DNA from: Kingdonia uniflora
Taxonomy: Eukaryota; Streptophyta; Magnoliopsida; Ranunculales; Circaeasteraceae
Direction of reading: 5' to 3'
DNA: 64,000 nucleotides
Assembly: GCA_014058105.1 (NCBI GenBank)
Contig: JACGCM010000374.1
Location: forward strand, 310,001 to 374,000
A model generated the notes under the pieces. It worked only from the letters and a program-made list of their open reading frames with translations. It made no database searches and was not told where the DNA came from. Each line of letters opens with the position of its first letter. The first letter of the stretch is position 1. This document shows, piece after piece, positions 1-12,179 of the stretch. The position numbers and the translations under genes were made by a program.

Positions 1-1200
1 GAGATACTTCGGCGACAAATCATTAGAGATGCCCACCCCCATTCCCGTTCCACCAACGTATCAGTGTATGTCAGAAGAAGAAGCGAATGAAGGTGAAGAA
101 GATATTTATTGTATGTAGAAATTTTATTACGTTGTCTTAACTTGCGAGCAACATTGGAGGTGTCTCTGCATCCTTGCGGAAGATAAGGTTGAGGAGACAG
201 ATGTGGGGGCCGGTGTAACTGTAAGATAGTATCACTGGTATCTTGTGCATGATTGGATTCTAAGGGAGGGCTCTCTTTCATCTATGCCAACTCTCTGATG
301 GTGGTGGTTATAGAGAAGGCAATGGTGGTAGTAGAGAAGGATGACGGAGGCTGAAAGTCTGCTTCTACACCATCATCGTTTCTTGGCTCTAAGAAGACCT
401 TCTGTTTGAAGAGTTTGTTCAAACATTGATTTCTTTACTTCTAAAGTTTCTATTTGAATTTTGGCTCCATGTTTAAACTTCGACCAAACTCAGAGGAAGG
501 AGGATGCTCATCGTTTTCCAATACTTATTTTGTTTTAGAAGATTCGTGGAGTGAAACATCACTGAAGACATATAAATTAAAGGATTTGTAGTTTTCAGAG
601 TACCTGAAAGACTTGTTATCTGTAAAGTACATGAAAGACAAGTTATCTGTAAAGTACCTAAAAGATTTGTTATCTGTAAATTACTTATAATTTATATTCG
701 AGCTTAGTAAAAAATGGTTATTCAAACTCTGTGTTGATAGATAGAATAACTCTTGTGATTAAATCAAGCTATGAGTAATTTAAAGATTTACGAATAGAGG
801 ATGAAATGTAATATATAAAATTGAACCTAAAAATTGAGCTGTAAGAAAGTCAATGTGAAATTAAAGATGTGTAAAAACTTTTTTTGAACTGAATAACTTT
901 GAATTATTGGGGAGATAAGTGCAAAAATTTTAAATTTGTAGGGATTGGAAATTTGTGCACAGGGAGATCTCTTTTAAAAATTTGATTTGGAGAAAATAAG
1001 TTTGAGAAGAAGTAGACCGAATTCACTGAGGTCGATGTGGATAGATAAGTTAGATAAGTTCAAATAATTTATACTCAGGATACAAGGGTTTTCTGTTGTG
1101 AAAAAGTAGAATATAAATTTGAATTGTGGGGGATTTGAAGTAATCTAGGAAACTGCATAACTAAGGGGGAAATGAGTATAGATAGGAGTAAGATATATAA
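1..1200. other. Flank of Tat aORF block, no clear gene
   Basis: A frame open from the window edge (2-118, plus) encodes 38 residues with an acidic tail and ends in TAG; it could be the end of a gene lying mostly outside the window, but I do not recognise it. From about 850 to 1200 the DNA resembles, in reverse complement, the DNA at 34150-34480, which lies upstream of the small ORF of aORF copy A. This part is therefore element sequence and probably the promoter side of that ORF. Nothing else is recognisable. Confidence 0.35.
599..679. repeat. Three-copy 27-bp tandem repeat
   Basis: Three head-to-tail 27-bp units (599-625, 626-652, 653-679) share the core GTTATCTGTAA and differ from each other at only a few positions. 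The array is short and local, with no coding role visible. Confidence 0.85.
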
Positions 1201-1201
1201 G

Positions 1202-1458
1202 ATGGTACAGACTCGATCTGAAAGAATACATTATGTGCTGAGGGACGAATGGCGATTAAGATAGATGAAGTACAAGAACGGATCTTTGGCTCGCTAGATT
1301 ATAATGCTGACTTGCCATTGTCTGAGTATCAGTTTGAAGGTTTGGCTTGGATGGGTACGAAACTTGAGTTAGGACGTTGCTTCTACGAGGAACTATTCCG
1401 GGAAGTGATTGTGGAGCCTTCAGCTCGAAAAGTGGCTAGGAGACTAATTGCTGAATAA
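1202..1458 (+). pseudogene. Small ORF upstream of Tat aORF (left copy)
   Basis: Product unknown. The reading starts at ATG 1202 (MVQTRSER...), shifts frame near 1250 and continues as a frame ending at 1458 (MAIKIDEVQERIFGSLDY...). It matches a minus-strand ORF at 33800-34105 (MVRTCSQRARHASEG..., then VMERIFRLLDYDFTLPES), sharing ERIF..LDY....LP and the position upstream of the PF04195-like gene. Conservation of protein-like similarity between two diverged copies suggests it once was a coding exon or a separate small gene of the element. No domain is recognised and nothing suggests membrane or secretion signals. The frameshift means this copy is broken. Confidence 0.45.
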
Positions 1459-1924
1459 GAGTTTGAGTTAGAAGATGTGAAGATTGTTGGAGGCGAACTG
1501 ATTAGGTGTTGCTCTCCCAGACATCTGGGATTATATGTGATGGAGTGATTTGAATGAGGTCGAATAACTGTTAAGGAAATGCAATTAAAATAAATTTTAG
1601 AATTTGTCTTTCTTTGTTACAAATGTTGCTTGACTATTTTGAATAAAGAATTTTAATATTTGAAATGCGAGAGCATTGGAAATGACATCAACACTTCTTT
1701 AAGTAGTAGAAACAAGAATGGAAAAAGTAGGTAACTTTGAGTTTATGTCTCTTATGATATTTACAGGGAAAGTTTAATTGCGTGCAAGTGTTGAGCCACC
1801 ATAAGTATGGTGAGGTTAGAGGGAGATTTGGGTAGGAGAGATGAGAATATAATAAAATATAGGGTAGGGGGCAATGATAAGAATGCGTTTTCACCGAAAA
1901 GGTATAAAATGACTTACATTAATT

Positions 1925-2015
1925 GTGGAAGGGTCGCCTCAATTCTAAAACCGAGGACAGCTCGTGCGAGGCCCAATAACTTCTAGCAGTTAGTGAGAGA
2001 AACTATAAATTATAC
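1925..2015 (+). promoter_or_regulatory. Conserved TATA promoter of the aORF
   Basis: A TATAAAT box (2004-2010) lies about 160 bp before the first exon. The preceding 80 bp (GGTCGCCTCAATTCTAAAACCG, then GAGGCCCAATAACT) is recognisable in the same place in the other two copies, upstream of TATA boxes at 33315-33322 and 38667-38674 on the minus strand. Conservation of this non-coding block in all three copies argues for a promoter; transcription itself is inferred. Confidence 0.55.
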
Positions 2016-2168
2016 CTAATCTTTTTTATTAAAATGTCTATCAACTTCTAAAGAATTGATGAACAGAGCGAGAGGAAAGAGAAATAATAGCATAAATTCT
2101 TGTGAGAGACTAGACCAGAGTGATCAACAATTAAGGTGAGAGAAGGTTACGGAGACTGAGTCACGAAG

Positions 2169-5100
2169 GTGATTATATAGTAGCGTTGTGAAAGAAAGAT
2201 TTAGCATTGCGTCAGATTCATTTTCAGACGTTGAAGGTTAGTAGAATGTTGTTGTGATACTAATGATGTGTATATCTTGAAAAAATTTGTGGTTTTCAAA
2301 TTTCAAAAAATTACTATTTATAGTAACCTATAGAAATATGTTTGATATATGCGTATAAAAGAGATGTATAAAAGATGTATGATGTATGTATAAAAGATAA
2401 TGATAGAATAACTTGACCTGTATGCAGGTCGAACGGAAGGAGTATTTGGGTAGAATCAAACCTCATCTTTGATTTATAGTTGAGATAGGGACTTCCCCTA
2501 TGACGGAGGCGTCGACCTCTGGTCGTTCGGCTAAATTTGACAATGTAAAATCTAATAGGGAGAATGAAGAAAGAGTGGTTCAATTTCCCAATTTCCCTGG
2601 GCAATTAGTATCATACCCTCCGAACTCTGATGTATTTAGGGAGATTTGTAAATCCAAGACTCTTATAGGGGCAAAATGGTTAAATTTTGTAGAACATGCA
2701 GGGAGGCAGTTTAGAAGATGTATAGTAGAATATGGGGAGGAATATTTATTTTTGTTGGCTAATTTAGAGAAAGAGAAGTCAGAAATGAGTTTAGACAAAT
2801 CGATCTCCTTGGAGTATTATGATTGGAATGCCCAGGTCGACCAGGAAGAGGGTATTTTGTGTTACTTATCTCAGTTGGAGTATGGGTTGAGTTTCTCCCA
2901 AAGAAATCTTGTGAAAGGGACAATGAATATAACACGGCATGTCCTGCCGAGTTGAATGTGAAAATGTGGGAGGTAATAAATGTTTGTGAAAGTTTGAATA
3001 AATTATGGGAGGAGAATGAGGTGGAGAGGAGAATATCTCCTAAAGATTTTTTTTTTTGCAATTTTCTGGAGTGAAGAATTACTCTGCAGGTAGAGGGGCA
3101 TATTATTTTGTGAGCTAGTCTCGACCTCTTTTCTTCGATCTAAATTCAGTTGGTCAAATATGGAATGATAATATGATTTGGGTGAAAGATGATTGCCTTC
3201 AGAGAGATAAAGAAGAACCCATGGAACTTTTGTATAGAACTGTGAAGAAAAGTAAATGTAATAATGTATAAAATTGAACTGCTAAAATTGAATGTTGTTT
3301 TGTTGTTAACAATGTGTTATTGTTTGACAGGTCCTTCGTCGAAGGTGAAGAAGAAGAAGTCCCTGTTAGATATTGGTCCTCAAGAAGGGGTTGAGCTTGA
3401 GGTAGTGCTGAAAGACCTCGGTATTAATATAAATAATCTGGAAGAGGTGGTTGTAAAATGCGATAGACTTGGGCGCCACCTTCTCTAAATGAGGTATTCC
3501 AAAACTGAAGTGAATGACATTATAGAGGATACCTACGTTAAGGAGGAGGAAGATGAAGCTGATGGGGCTGGAGTTGTAAAAGGGTTAGATGGTGTCTCTC
3601 CCCAAACTGAGCGAGATGACCAAGTGGATGAAATGGTGAACCCGGAGAATGAGAAGGTAGAGTAAAATTATTGAATCTTTGGTTGCGTAATTTTGAGGGA
3701 TTAGTGAACTGTATTTGTATGCACCATTATAGGATAAATTTATGTATGCTAAGTTACGTTTGTAAACCTAGTTTGTAGGAATGTAAGGATATGCGCCTAA
3801 GAATAAAAGAATTAGAGAATGAGCTTAATAAGGAGAAAGATGCCTCAGAGTCCCTGTTGACTTCACTAGCAGAGCTACAGGTTAGAAAAGAGCATAAAAT
3901 ATTTGACTTGTGTGCTTCATTACTGTAGAGCTACAAAGTAAAAATTAGAGCATAGATATAGACCAAAAACTTGCTAACAGTTTAGGGGCAATGGTACTCA
4001 ACTATGTATATATAATATCAAAGTGTTGAAGACATTAGAACATAGAGATGCATACCTTGAAATTGGAAGTATGTGTTATTGTCATTGAACGGGAATCATA
4101 CTTTGACCTTAAGTTAAGAAGAAATTTTACACGATATATGTCAAAAAATGAAAACTTGTAGAAATATGATTCCTGTATCATGATTGTATGTAATGGATGA
4201 ATGTTCTTGAATCAAATTTGATGTATTGTATATGTGATGAGTAGGTCAAACTGGAGTCAGCTCGCTTGAGAGAAGAAGAGACACGCCACTTTAACCAAGA
4301 GTTAGCGGCAGAGTTTGATAGAATGAGAGAGGCAAATGAAGATATGGAGGATCAACACGTAAAGGTACATTTCAAGTTCATTGAGGTAACACAAACTATT
4401 GATAACCTCACTCGGTAGATCGAGGGGAAAGATGCCAAAATTAATAAGGCACAAAAAGAGCTCGCTGGGGCGAAGGAAGAAATAACGAAGCTCAAAAGTT
4501 GTAATGATGCGTTGATGGTAAAGTGTAAGGAGGCAGACACGGTTCGCTACAGTATCCATGCTTTGGAAACGTTAGAGAAAGAGTTATGCCATTTTGTGGC
4601 CAGTCTGAAGTACCAAATGATCTACAAAACAAATGAACAAGAACAGACTCGAGCTAATTTAGTGATTACCAGGAGTGAACTGGAGGGATTGAAGAATAAA
4701 GCGACTGAGAAAGATAGCGAGCTGAAGAGAGCCCAAAATGGCCTATTTTACTTCAAAATTGTGGTTGAGCAGTTGACTGTAGCTTTACCTTCCTGATATA
4801 TAGAGTTCCGGTTGGTGCAAACAAAATGTGATGAGCTGAATGAGTGGCTGACACAATTAAGGACCAATTTTGCCCTGGCTAATTCGCGCATCAAAATTAC
4901 CGAGGCTGGAGAGCATCCGAGGAAGAATAAAGGTGATGCCAGGGTCTCCATTTTTCAAGAGGATGTGGTTAGCCTATCAGCTCGAAGTTGAGAGCTTGAG
5001 GAAAATGTTGCTCGTACTCAAACTCATGTACATAAAGGAAATGAGCAGTTAAGGGAGTGCCAAGGTAAGTTGGACACTATTCATGTCAGGGAATAGAAGT

Positions 5101-5700
5101 TAGAGTGGGTGATTAGAGGTACGGATTTCTTGATAAGGAATAAGGATGAATTGTTAAAGAAATCTCCTTCTAGGGGAGGTGTAGACAGAAAACTTGAGGA
5201 ACTTCATTCCCAGGTAGCAGAATTGTGGGCGATGCACCAAGCTGAGTCTGATAAAGCAAATGAGAAGGTGCATGAATACATCAATATTATGTCCCGCACA
5301 GAATGTCGAATGGAATGGCATGAAGCACAATATAAGAAGTTGCAAGAGCTTCTTTTGAAAGTAAGAGTAATTTTTTCAGAGGAGGTTATGCCTGAGGTAT
5401 CGCGCTCAGTGATTCTAACGCCAGCTATTACCTATTTTGTTAAAGAGGTGAGAAGGCTTGATTTAGAATGAGATACCTTGCATGACTGTTTATCGGATAA
5501 ATGATGCTTTTGTAGAGCTGATGTAGATTAAGGAAACTGTATGAACTCCATGGAAATAGAGTTAGGTTCTCGACCTTCTATTGGTAGAGAAGGGGAGGGT
5601 TACTGTAGCTGTTCGAGCTCAAGATTTTATGACTGATCATCCTCCTGTTATAGGAGAAAGTGTAGCTGACCTCTTATCAGCAGAGAAGAATCATTTGTAG
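2169..5700 (+). pseudogene. Tat antisense ORF (PF04195-like, coiled coil), left copy
   Basis: Element-borne gene found between pol and the 3' LTR of Tat-lineage gypsy elements, here plus strand because its element lies on the minus strand. A short first exon ends at a donor at 2236 (TTGAAG/GTTAGT) and the next starts at 2489. Exon 2 carries a globular part (WLNFVEHAGRQF, CYLSQLEYGL, frameshift near 2930, then ACPAELN..MWEVINVCESLN and KDFFF) that resembles the plant 'putative gypsy type transposon' family PF04195. Further exons (3330-3660, 3779-3881, 4245-4797, 4800-5470) give a long, charged coiled coil. In-frame stops (e.g. TAG in 'NLTR*IEGKD' near 4417, TGA near 5469) show decay. Relative to the copies at 29-38 kb it lacks the KKRR-containing middle section. 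The cellular role is unknown; the family assignment is from memory of the domain. Confidence 0.6.
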
Positions 5701-5753
5701 TGGCTATATATGTATCCTGTAAAAGTATCTATTGCAGACATATTGAGAGATTA

Positions 5754-6135
5754 AAGCTAGCTTGACCTTTGCTTTATTTAATGTCTGGTAGAGTTCCTTG
5801 ATTGAAAACTAGTATTACCATTGTTTTAATCACAGAATATGTATACAATTCAATTGAAAACTAGTTTTACCTTTCCTTTAACCGGTATAATTTTCACTGC
5901 CATATTAAGAGATGAAAACTAGTTTTACCTTTGCTTTATCTTATGTTCAGTAGAGTTCATTGATTAAAAGCTAGTATTACCTTTGTTTTAATCGCAGAGT
6001 ATGTATAGAGTTTGATTAAAAGTCAGTTTTACCTTTGCTTTATCCGGTATAATTCTCGCAGCCAAATTGGGAGATAAAAGCTTATTTTGCCTTTGTTTTA
6101 TCTTATGTCTGGTTGAGTTCTTTGATTATAAACTA
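5754..6135. repeat. Tandem repeats between pol and aORF (left)
   Basis: About six to seven degenerate units of 50-65 bp, each with the core ACTAGTTTTACCTTTGCTTTA or a variant. The same repeat occurs in reverse complement at 25630-25860, at the same place relative to the aORF end. The block is thus a fixed part of this Tat family, as is common for Tat/Ogre elements. The left element breaks off just after it. Confidence 0.75.
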
Positions 6136-6179
6136 TTATACTGATAAGGAGAAGTGTATATAGGAGGATTATTTTCAAG

Positions 6180-7960
6180 AACAGCTGAAATGTCATTTAG
6201 GATTGACTCGTGAATACCAACGATGTCATCCTCCAAAGAATCTTTAAAGAGGTCGTCCCTAGAATATTCAGAGATAATGGTGCCCCGATTATATTACACT
6301 CTTTAGTAGAATCCTGATATTTCATCATGGCATTAAAAATGTTCAGTTCCAAGGTCATGTAGCCGAATGCTAGGTTCATTATTCCATTTCTACAATTGAT
6401 TATAGCGTTGGAAGTAGCTAGGAAAGGTCAACCTAAAATAATAGGGATTTGACCTTGAACATTCGAAATTGGTGGTGTATCAAGGACTTCAAAATCTATA
6501 GGAAAGTAAAATTCATTCATCTTAATTATCACATCCTCAACAATACCCCTAGCAGTTTTGGTCGATCTATCAGCGAGTTGAAGTTGTATCCTGGTGGTTT
6601 TAAGTTCTCATAAATTGAGGTCCTCATAGACACAAAATGGAATAAGGTTTACATTAGCCCCAAGATCAAGGAGGGCCTGATGGATGTAGTATTTTCTTAT
6701 TACTAAGGGAATGGTGGGACATCCTGGGTCCTTTTGTTTGATCGGAATTTCAAATGGAAGGGCAGAGCAAACCTGTTCAACACTAAAAGAATTCTTTCTA
6801 ACTCCAGTTCTACGTTTCTTTATACACAGTTCCTTAAGGAATTTAGAATATGACGGAACCTGATAGATAGCGTCCAAGAGCGGAATGTTAATCCGTACTT
6901 GTTTAAATAACTCGAGAATATCTTTCAAGCTTTCTTTCTTTTTGTCAGGAACAAGTCTGTTAGGGAATGTGGCCCTAAGCACATAAGGCTTGTCTACTAG
7001 GTCCGATAAAGTTGGAACATGATGTGGCCTAGATGTTACTATTTTGGGTTGGCTAGATGCTAGATTTTCATGGGCCTTTTCCTGAGATTTGGGAACCAAA
7101 TTGCTATTTGTTGATGGTATAGGGTTTGGTCAAGTTTTTATAGTTCACTTATTCCTAAGGGTCATAACTACTTGAGCAGTTTCAATGTTCTTAGGTGAGC
7201 TCTGTTAGGTATGAACCTCAAAGGTGGCCCTCGGGTTAGCAATTTGTTGACTAGGAAATTTTCCCTTTTCTGGTTCGCTTAATTGATTCATGGATTGAAA
7301 GAGTTAACCCATGCAGAAAGAATTTGATTAGTCTTCATTTCTCGAAGCCATGATGGGGGCACTTTAACAATTTTTCCTTAAAACGTTCCCATGCTTCGTA
7401 AAAAAAGATTCCATCTTCATGAAAGAAATCTGAGATATCACGTTATAAAAGGTTAGTTTTTTGCATGGTAAAAAACATGATTTAAACTTCTGTTTAAGGG
7501 TGTCCCACTTGTCAATTCACTAGGATGACAAAGAATTTAGCCAACGTTTTGCTTTGTCTTTAAGAAAGAATGGGAAAAGGAGTAAATAGATGTACTCCAT
7601 TGTTATGTCTTTACATCGAAACGTTAGGCAGATGGACTCAAATTCATCGATATGTAAGTATGGGTCTTGATTATCGAGTCCATGAAAAGGTAGGATTAGG
7701 TTCAAAATCGAAGCTTGATATCGAACTTGATTACCATAATTACTGGCAACTTAATGTATTTTGGCAAGTTTTCTGTAACGGGAGCAAAAAGCTCCCTCAG
7801 TGGCTTGTCACCCATTGGTTCAGGAAGAAATTTGTTTTTAATTTCGACGTCGTATATGGCATGAAGGTTTTCCTGTTGGACTTGATTAGTCGCATTAGTT
7901 ATTTAGGAATCGGTGGTATATCAATATATTGCCTAATTCGATCGTACTTGGGCATATACT
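6180..7960 (-). pseudogene. Athila-type gypsy gag and protease remnant
   Basis: Minus-strand gag to protease region of a Ty3/gypsy element. Gag similarity is clear at 7520-7705 (DPYLHIDEFESIC, LFPFFLKDKAKRWLNSL, the usual capsid motifs). The frame at 6608-7099 ends in a pepsin-type retroviral protease site with DLGANVNLIP, and its continuation at 6197-6600 has the later motifs (PIDFEVLDTPP, LGxPFLATSNAIINC, MNLAFGYMTLELNIF). Frames change several times and stops are frequent. Reverse transcriptase and integrase, which should follow at lower coordinates, are missing: the element is cut off at about 6180 against the repeat block of the Tat remnant. Athila type is inferred from the gag/protease style, the long LTR and the tRNA-Asp PBS. 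Confidence 0.75.
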
Positions 7961-9466
7961 AATGAAATGAAATACAATTACAAAATTCAACGATAATTTA
8001 AACACACAATTTAAGATAAACACATCAACGGTTTTTAAAGTTAAAATTAACTAAGTCAATCCTAATCTAGATGTTATTCAAACTGGGTAAGTAGGGCTGG
8101 TGTGCGATTCCTAACAAGAAAGCCTCACTATACTAGCAACAGTCTTAGTGTTTGAGAATCAATCCTCACGCCCGTGTGCCTCGCCTTATCGTACGTGACT
8201 CACATGGAACGGTGACGTCGCTTAACAACCGATGGTTCATGGTACTTGGCTGAAGTGGTTCCAATGAATCTGTGATGGTACCCCGGTCCAGTACCTCCTA
8301 ATTCCTTAGGTGATGAAATTCCTTAGAAATCTTACTAATAGCTTTTTAAGTTCTAATTAAATTTAATGGTCGGGACAATTAGGAACGTGTGATACGAATT
8401 TCTCTGTATCCCTAGGTGGGAGGTCCCACTCGCTGGAGATTCTTTTGGGTGATGAAATCCCGCGGAAGAACCCTAGTGGTTAAAGCCTTTACTATGTTAA
8501 ACATGGAGCAAAAATTGAAACACGATAATAGGTCGATCCAAACACAGCAAATTTTTTAATTTAAGAACAAGATGTATTTGAACAGTTCACACGACTTACT
8601 TTCCTAATACTGGGGCAGAGCGGTGATGAGCCCCTTTTATATGTCAAGTTTTAAGGAAGGACCAACCTACGGGAAGTATTTCCTGGTGAAGCTGCGGCCG
8701 CCCCTTCACTTAGGGGGCGAAAGAAGGAGATGCCCCTTTACTCACAGGGCACAAGAAGGATTTAGAGATAAACATGTCAATGTTCTTTGTAAATTCCTCA
8801 AAATCACTGAGTACCAACTTTGTGATTATTCTGCAAAACAAGAGAAATAAAAAATAATGAACTTACGACTGCATATAAAATAAAATATATATTAATCCAA
8901 TTTCCAATATATTGTAGTTTATGCCGTCCTAATTTTTAAATGCGTATATCGTTTAACTCAATTGAGAGAGGGCATTAAATAACATTAATTTGGAAAGATA
9001 ATTCAGATAGGAAAAACATTGAAGAAGGAAGTTTTCTATTATTTAGCTTCCCTACCGCTCATAATAGATGATTAATGAACAGTGGCGTACTTTACTAAGA
9101 CTATTTTTACTATTGTTTCAAAAGGCTGTAACTCTCAAACGACTAAACAGAAAAATATGATCTATAGCTATTCAGAAAGTATTTTAAATTATCTAAAACT
9201 TTCTTCGCAAACATACTACCCAATTGTGAATTATAGATGGTTAAAAACTGTGAATCATTCAGGAATACACTTTCAATGGAAACTGAGTATGTTTCTTCCA
9301 AAATTAATATCCCCGAAACCGCTTATAAGAAAATTTTGAGACTAATTTATTCGGAAAGAAATCTCAAAGATGTAATCATAAAATAAATTGGCAAACTTAG
9401 CAACTAAAATTGGATAATAAATTAATTAGCTAAAATCGAAAAATAATGATTTAATAGACCATTGCC
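7961..9466 (-). other. Leader of the Athila-type element
   Basis: About 1.5 kb between gag and the PBS, in the place of the long untranslated leader of Athila elements. No convincing ORF; short open frames here have no recognisable similarity. Confidence 0.5.
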
Positions 9467-9484
9467 TCACCGGCAACGGCGCCA
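9467..9484 (-). promoter_or_regulatory. Primer binding site (tRNA-Asp type)
   Basis: On the minus strand the site reads TGGCGCCGTTGCCGGTGA, matching the 3' end of plant tRNA-Asp with one mismatch near its end. It lies 4 bp from the LTR end, as expected for minus-strand priming, and fixes the orientation of the element. Confidence 0.85.
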
Positions 9485-9488
9485 ATTT

Positions 9489-10607
9489 TGATGCGAGAAA
9501 AACTTGGTCTATAAATACCCTCTACAAAACTACGGGCTTCATAATATAATAAGGGTAAGTGGGGATCAAATCCACGGGGAGTAAACGTATTAAAAATATG
9601 TTTTCCTAATTAACTAATAAACGAATCTGAACTAATTTTGATAAAAAAGTTTTAGACTAAAACATAAATCTAAATTACTAACTTTCGGTACGATTATAAG
9701 GAATAGAACCTAGGCTTTGGATCACCTCCGACTTAGTTTACTAAAACGATATTAAAACGACAGCTTCTATCTGCACGTAATAGCCATGGTTAGGTATATT
9801 CGGGTCTAAGATCTAGGGTTTGTGGCTAAAACCCTGGGTAAGAACTTCGTTGTTCATGGACAATCGGATCTAGTGTTTATAAACTATTTTCTATGGTTAG
9901 GTGAAGAGTATTAACTCTAGTGATCTAGAATTCTTTTTGAGTGTGAAAACAATTGAATATGGCTAATTCGGCATTTTCCTCATATTCGCAGTAACTTAGA
10001 GTTGTCATGGCTAGATCAACTCTGTGTAACTGCAAATCAGAGAATTGAAGATTAATTCTAGATTTAAACTACTATTAACATTAATTTGGCTCACTTCACC
10101 GGAGGTTCAATCCTTAGCCTAATCTAAGGAGACAAGCTCTCCATTAATGGTGTTGATCACAACTTATATTAAACGCATAAAATAAAAGAGCGAAAAAAAA
10201 TAAGATACTGAAAAATGCAAGTTTTATTCCTTCCTGAGATTGAGATGTAAAAATACATAGAATTTATCTCCTATTTATAGGAGATAGAAGATACGTATTT
10301 ACAATTTTGAAACTTTATAAGATAAATGCTATCTCATGTTAATCATTACAGAGTCCTTCATCATCTTTATTCCATGGAGAAAATTTACAAGTACATTGAA
10401 TGTAGACATCTTCCCTGTACTTGATAGAATGCTGGAGATACTTCAGCTCTTTATACCTTCTATTTGATGTATTTTTCTACTTATTAACTCCAACAGTGAT
10501 AAGTGCCAGAAAATAAGAAAATGCTACTAATATTTGAAAATAATAAATCGGGATTAACAAAACGATACTTTTAGGCTTATTAATCCTACGTATTTCTGCG
10601 TTTATCA
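9489..10607 (-). mobile_element. 5' LTR of the Athila-type element
   Basis: 1119 bp bounded by TGATAAACGC... and ...CTCGCATCA on the minus strand, directly next to the PBS. It contains a TATA-like CTATAAATAGG (near 10270, minus) and, near its 3' end, the segment GTGGATTTGATCCCCACTTA, a layout common in Athila LTRs. The matching LTR on the other side is absent. A related LTR in the opposite orientation lies at 62679-63925. Confidence 0.75.
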
Positions 10608-11112
10608 CCCACTCTCTATGAGTATGGAACAAAGATAAAAGTGGAAAATTGTTAGTAGGTTATTTATTATCAACTTTTGCATAGTCAGATACATCTTAAC
10701 AAGTTGAATTCAGTTAGGATGGATTTTGCCATAACTGTATGAGTGTTTTATGTAATGGCATTGATATTGGCCACCAACACCCTGCCCCATGGATGGTTTC
10801 CTTTACAGGTTTAAGTGGATTCTAATGTGATAGGTGATTGGTTTTTTCATAATAGAAGTGTCCATCAGAAGTGTTCAACCTTAGAATATCTCAAGATCTC
10901 TGGTCATCCAGGATCTGCCTTCTTCAATAGAGCAATTTATTTCCATGTTTTAAGAAATGATATATCTTAGCCAGTAATCACCAAAATTTAAGAAAATAAT
11001 AGTCCAGTTTACCATTATCATAATTAGATTGGAATGGAAAATCTAAGTTTGTTGTAAACTTAAGCAAGGTTGTTTTATTTCACGAAGCAGATCTGGGGAC
11101 AATGCTTACTGG
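10608..11112. other. Unassigned spacer
   Basis: About 500 bp between the Athila LTR and the LINE 3' end. No ORF, repeat or motif recognised; possibly old host sequence. Confidence 0.4.
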
Positions 11113-12030
11113 TTTTTTTGTTGTTGCAAAAGGTAAGCAAATTTATTAAAAATAATAATCAGAGGTCGTAAACAAGACCTACAAACCCCCCTAAAAATAA
11201 AGATAACAGACAATCCCAGCTATACGCGAACAAGTATATCATCAATTAAATCTAAAGTAATCCCGAAAATGATTCTCAATTGAATGAAGAAAGGAAGGTC
11301 TACCAGTGATCCAAAGCTTAGAAAAAATGACATTAATGCAGCATTTTTTGGGCAGACATCAGAACTGAAATTACACTCCCTCCATGAGTGAATAAACTTG
11401 ATTAAGAGCTTGCTTCTGATATACAGCCTACTAGACTGAGGCTTCCATGGTCTTTTGTTGTTTGTAAATCAATCAACTGCAGTATTTGAGTCTGAAACCA
11501 CAAAGGCCTGTAACCAATTTTTCTAAAGGGAAATATAAAGGCTAGAAATGATAGCTGAGCACTCTGAGTAATAGGAAGTATTTATGCCAATATTCTCCAT
11601 GTAAACACCCAAAACTGCAACATTATGATCTCTGAAAACAGCACATGTGCCAGAAATCCCAAGGTTACCAAGTCTAGCACCATCACAATTTATTTTGATC
11701 TCCTCATACTATGGTAATTCCCACCTGCATGATCTGATTCTTTGAGGTTTTTAAAACTTCAGAGGGGACCCAAACTTATGCAAGATGGATAGTTCCTACA
11801 CTGTATTCTTCATGGTACCTTTTGATTTATTTGTAGAATTGATAATGGACTGGATAATAACCACATTGGATCTTCTGCTGTTTAATGTAGCTTCTTCAAA
11901 GATCAACTTATTTCTTCTACTCCAAATACTATCCATGACTGGAAGGATGGAGTTAAGCCATAGGTCCTGTATGTAGGTACCGCAGAAGCCTTTAGAAAGT
12001 TTAAACATATTTGAGAGACACCAAACTGCG
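11113..12030 (-). pseudogene. LINE 3' part: zf-RVT end, RNase H, poly(A)
   Basis: Downstream half of a non-LTR retrotransposon ORF2 on the minus strand. At 11796-12008 the frame MFKLSKGFCGTYIQDLWLNS...SIWSRRNKLIFE is the usual stretch between the zinc-knuckle region and RNase H. At about 11520-11735 a second frame (EIKINCDGARLGN, GTCAVFRDHN, YYSECSAIISSL) is a plant LINE RNase H domain with the first catalytic Asp (NCDG) and the Glu (SEC). The 3' end is marked by an AATAAATTTGCTTACC sequence and a run of seven A residues (T on the plus strand, 11113-11119). The upstream half is at 18314-19514; the CACTA element at 12031-18310 sits between them. Confidence 0.8.
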
Positions 12031-12150
12031 ACTACAATAAAAATGGGCAGTTGCCACTGACGGCTTTAAGTTTTTGCCCCTATTTTATATGTAACAGACA
12101 AACCATTACATTTATTGCGGCTAATAATCCTTAGTAGTGGCCAAAAGTGT
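12031..12150 (+). repeat. Left TIR and subterminal region of CACTA
   Basis: The TIR and about 28 bp inward (GGGCAGTTGCCACT) mirror the right end (GGGCATTAGCCACC on the minus strand). A GTAGTGGC copy near 12133 resembles the right subterminal repeats. The region is short and less repetitive than the right side. Confidence 0.7.
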
Positions 12151-12179
12151 AGGGAAACTAAAATCTTCGAATGTTCCTC

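Noticed and set aside
5754..6135. CRISPR-like array
   Set aside because: Units are contiguous degenerate tandem repeats without unique spacers, in plant DNA.
8623..9339. Two ORFs in the Athila leader
   Set aside because: They lie on the strand opposite to the element, with no recognisable similarity, in the expected untranslated leader.
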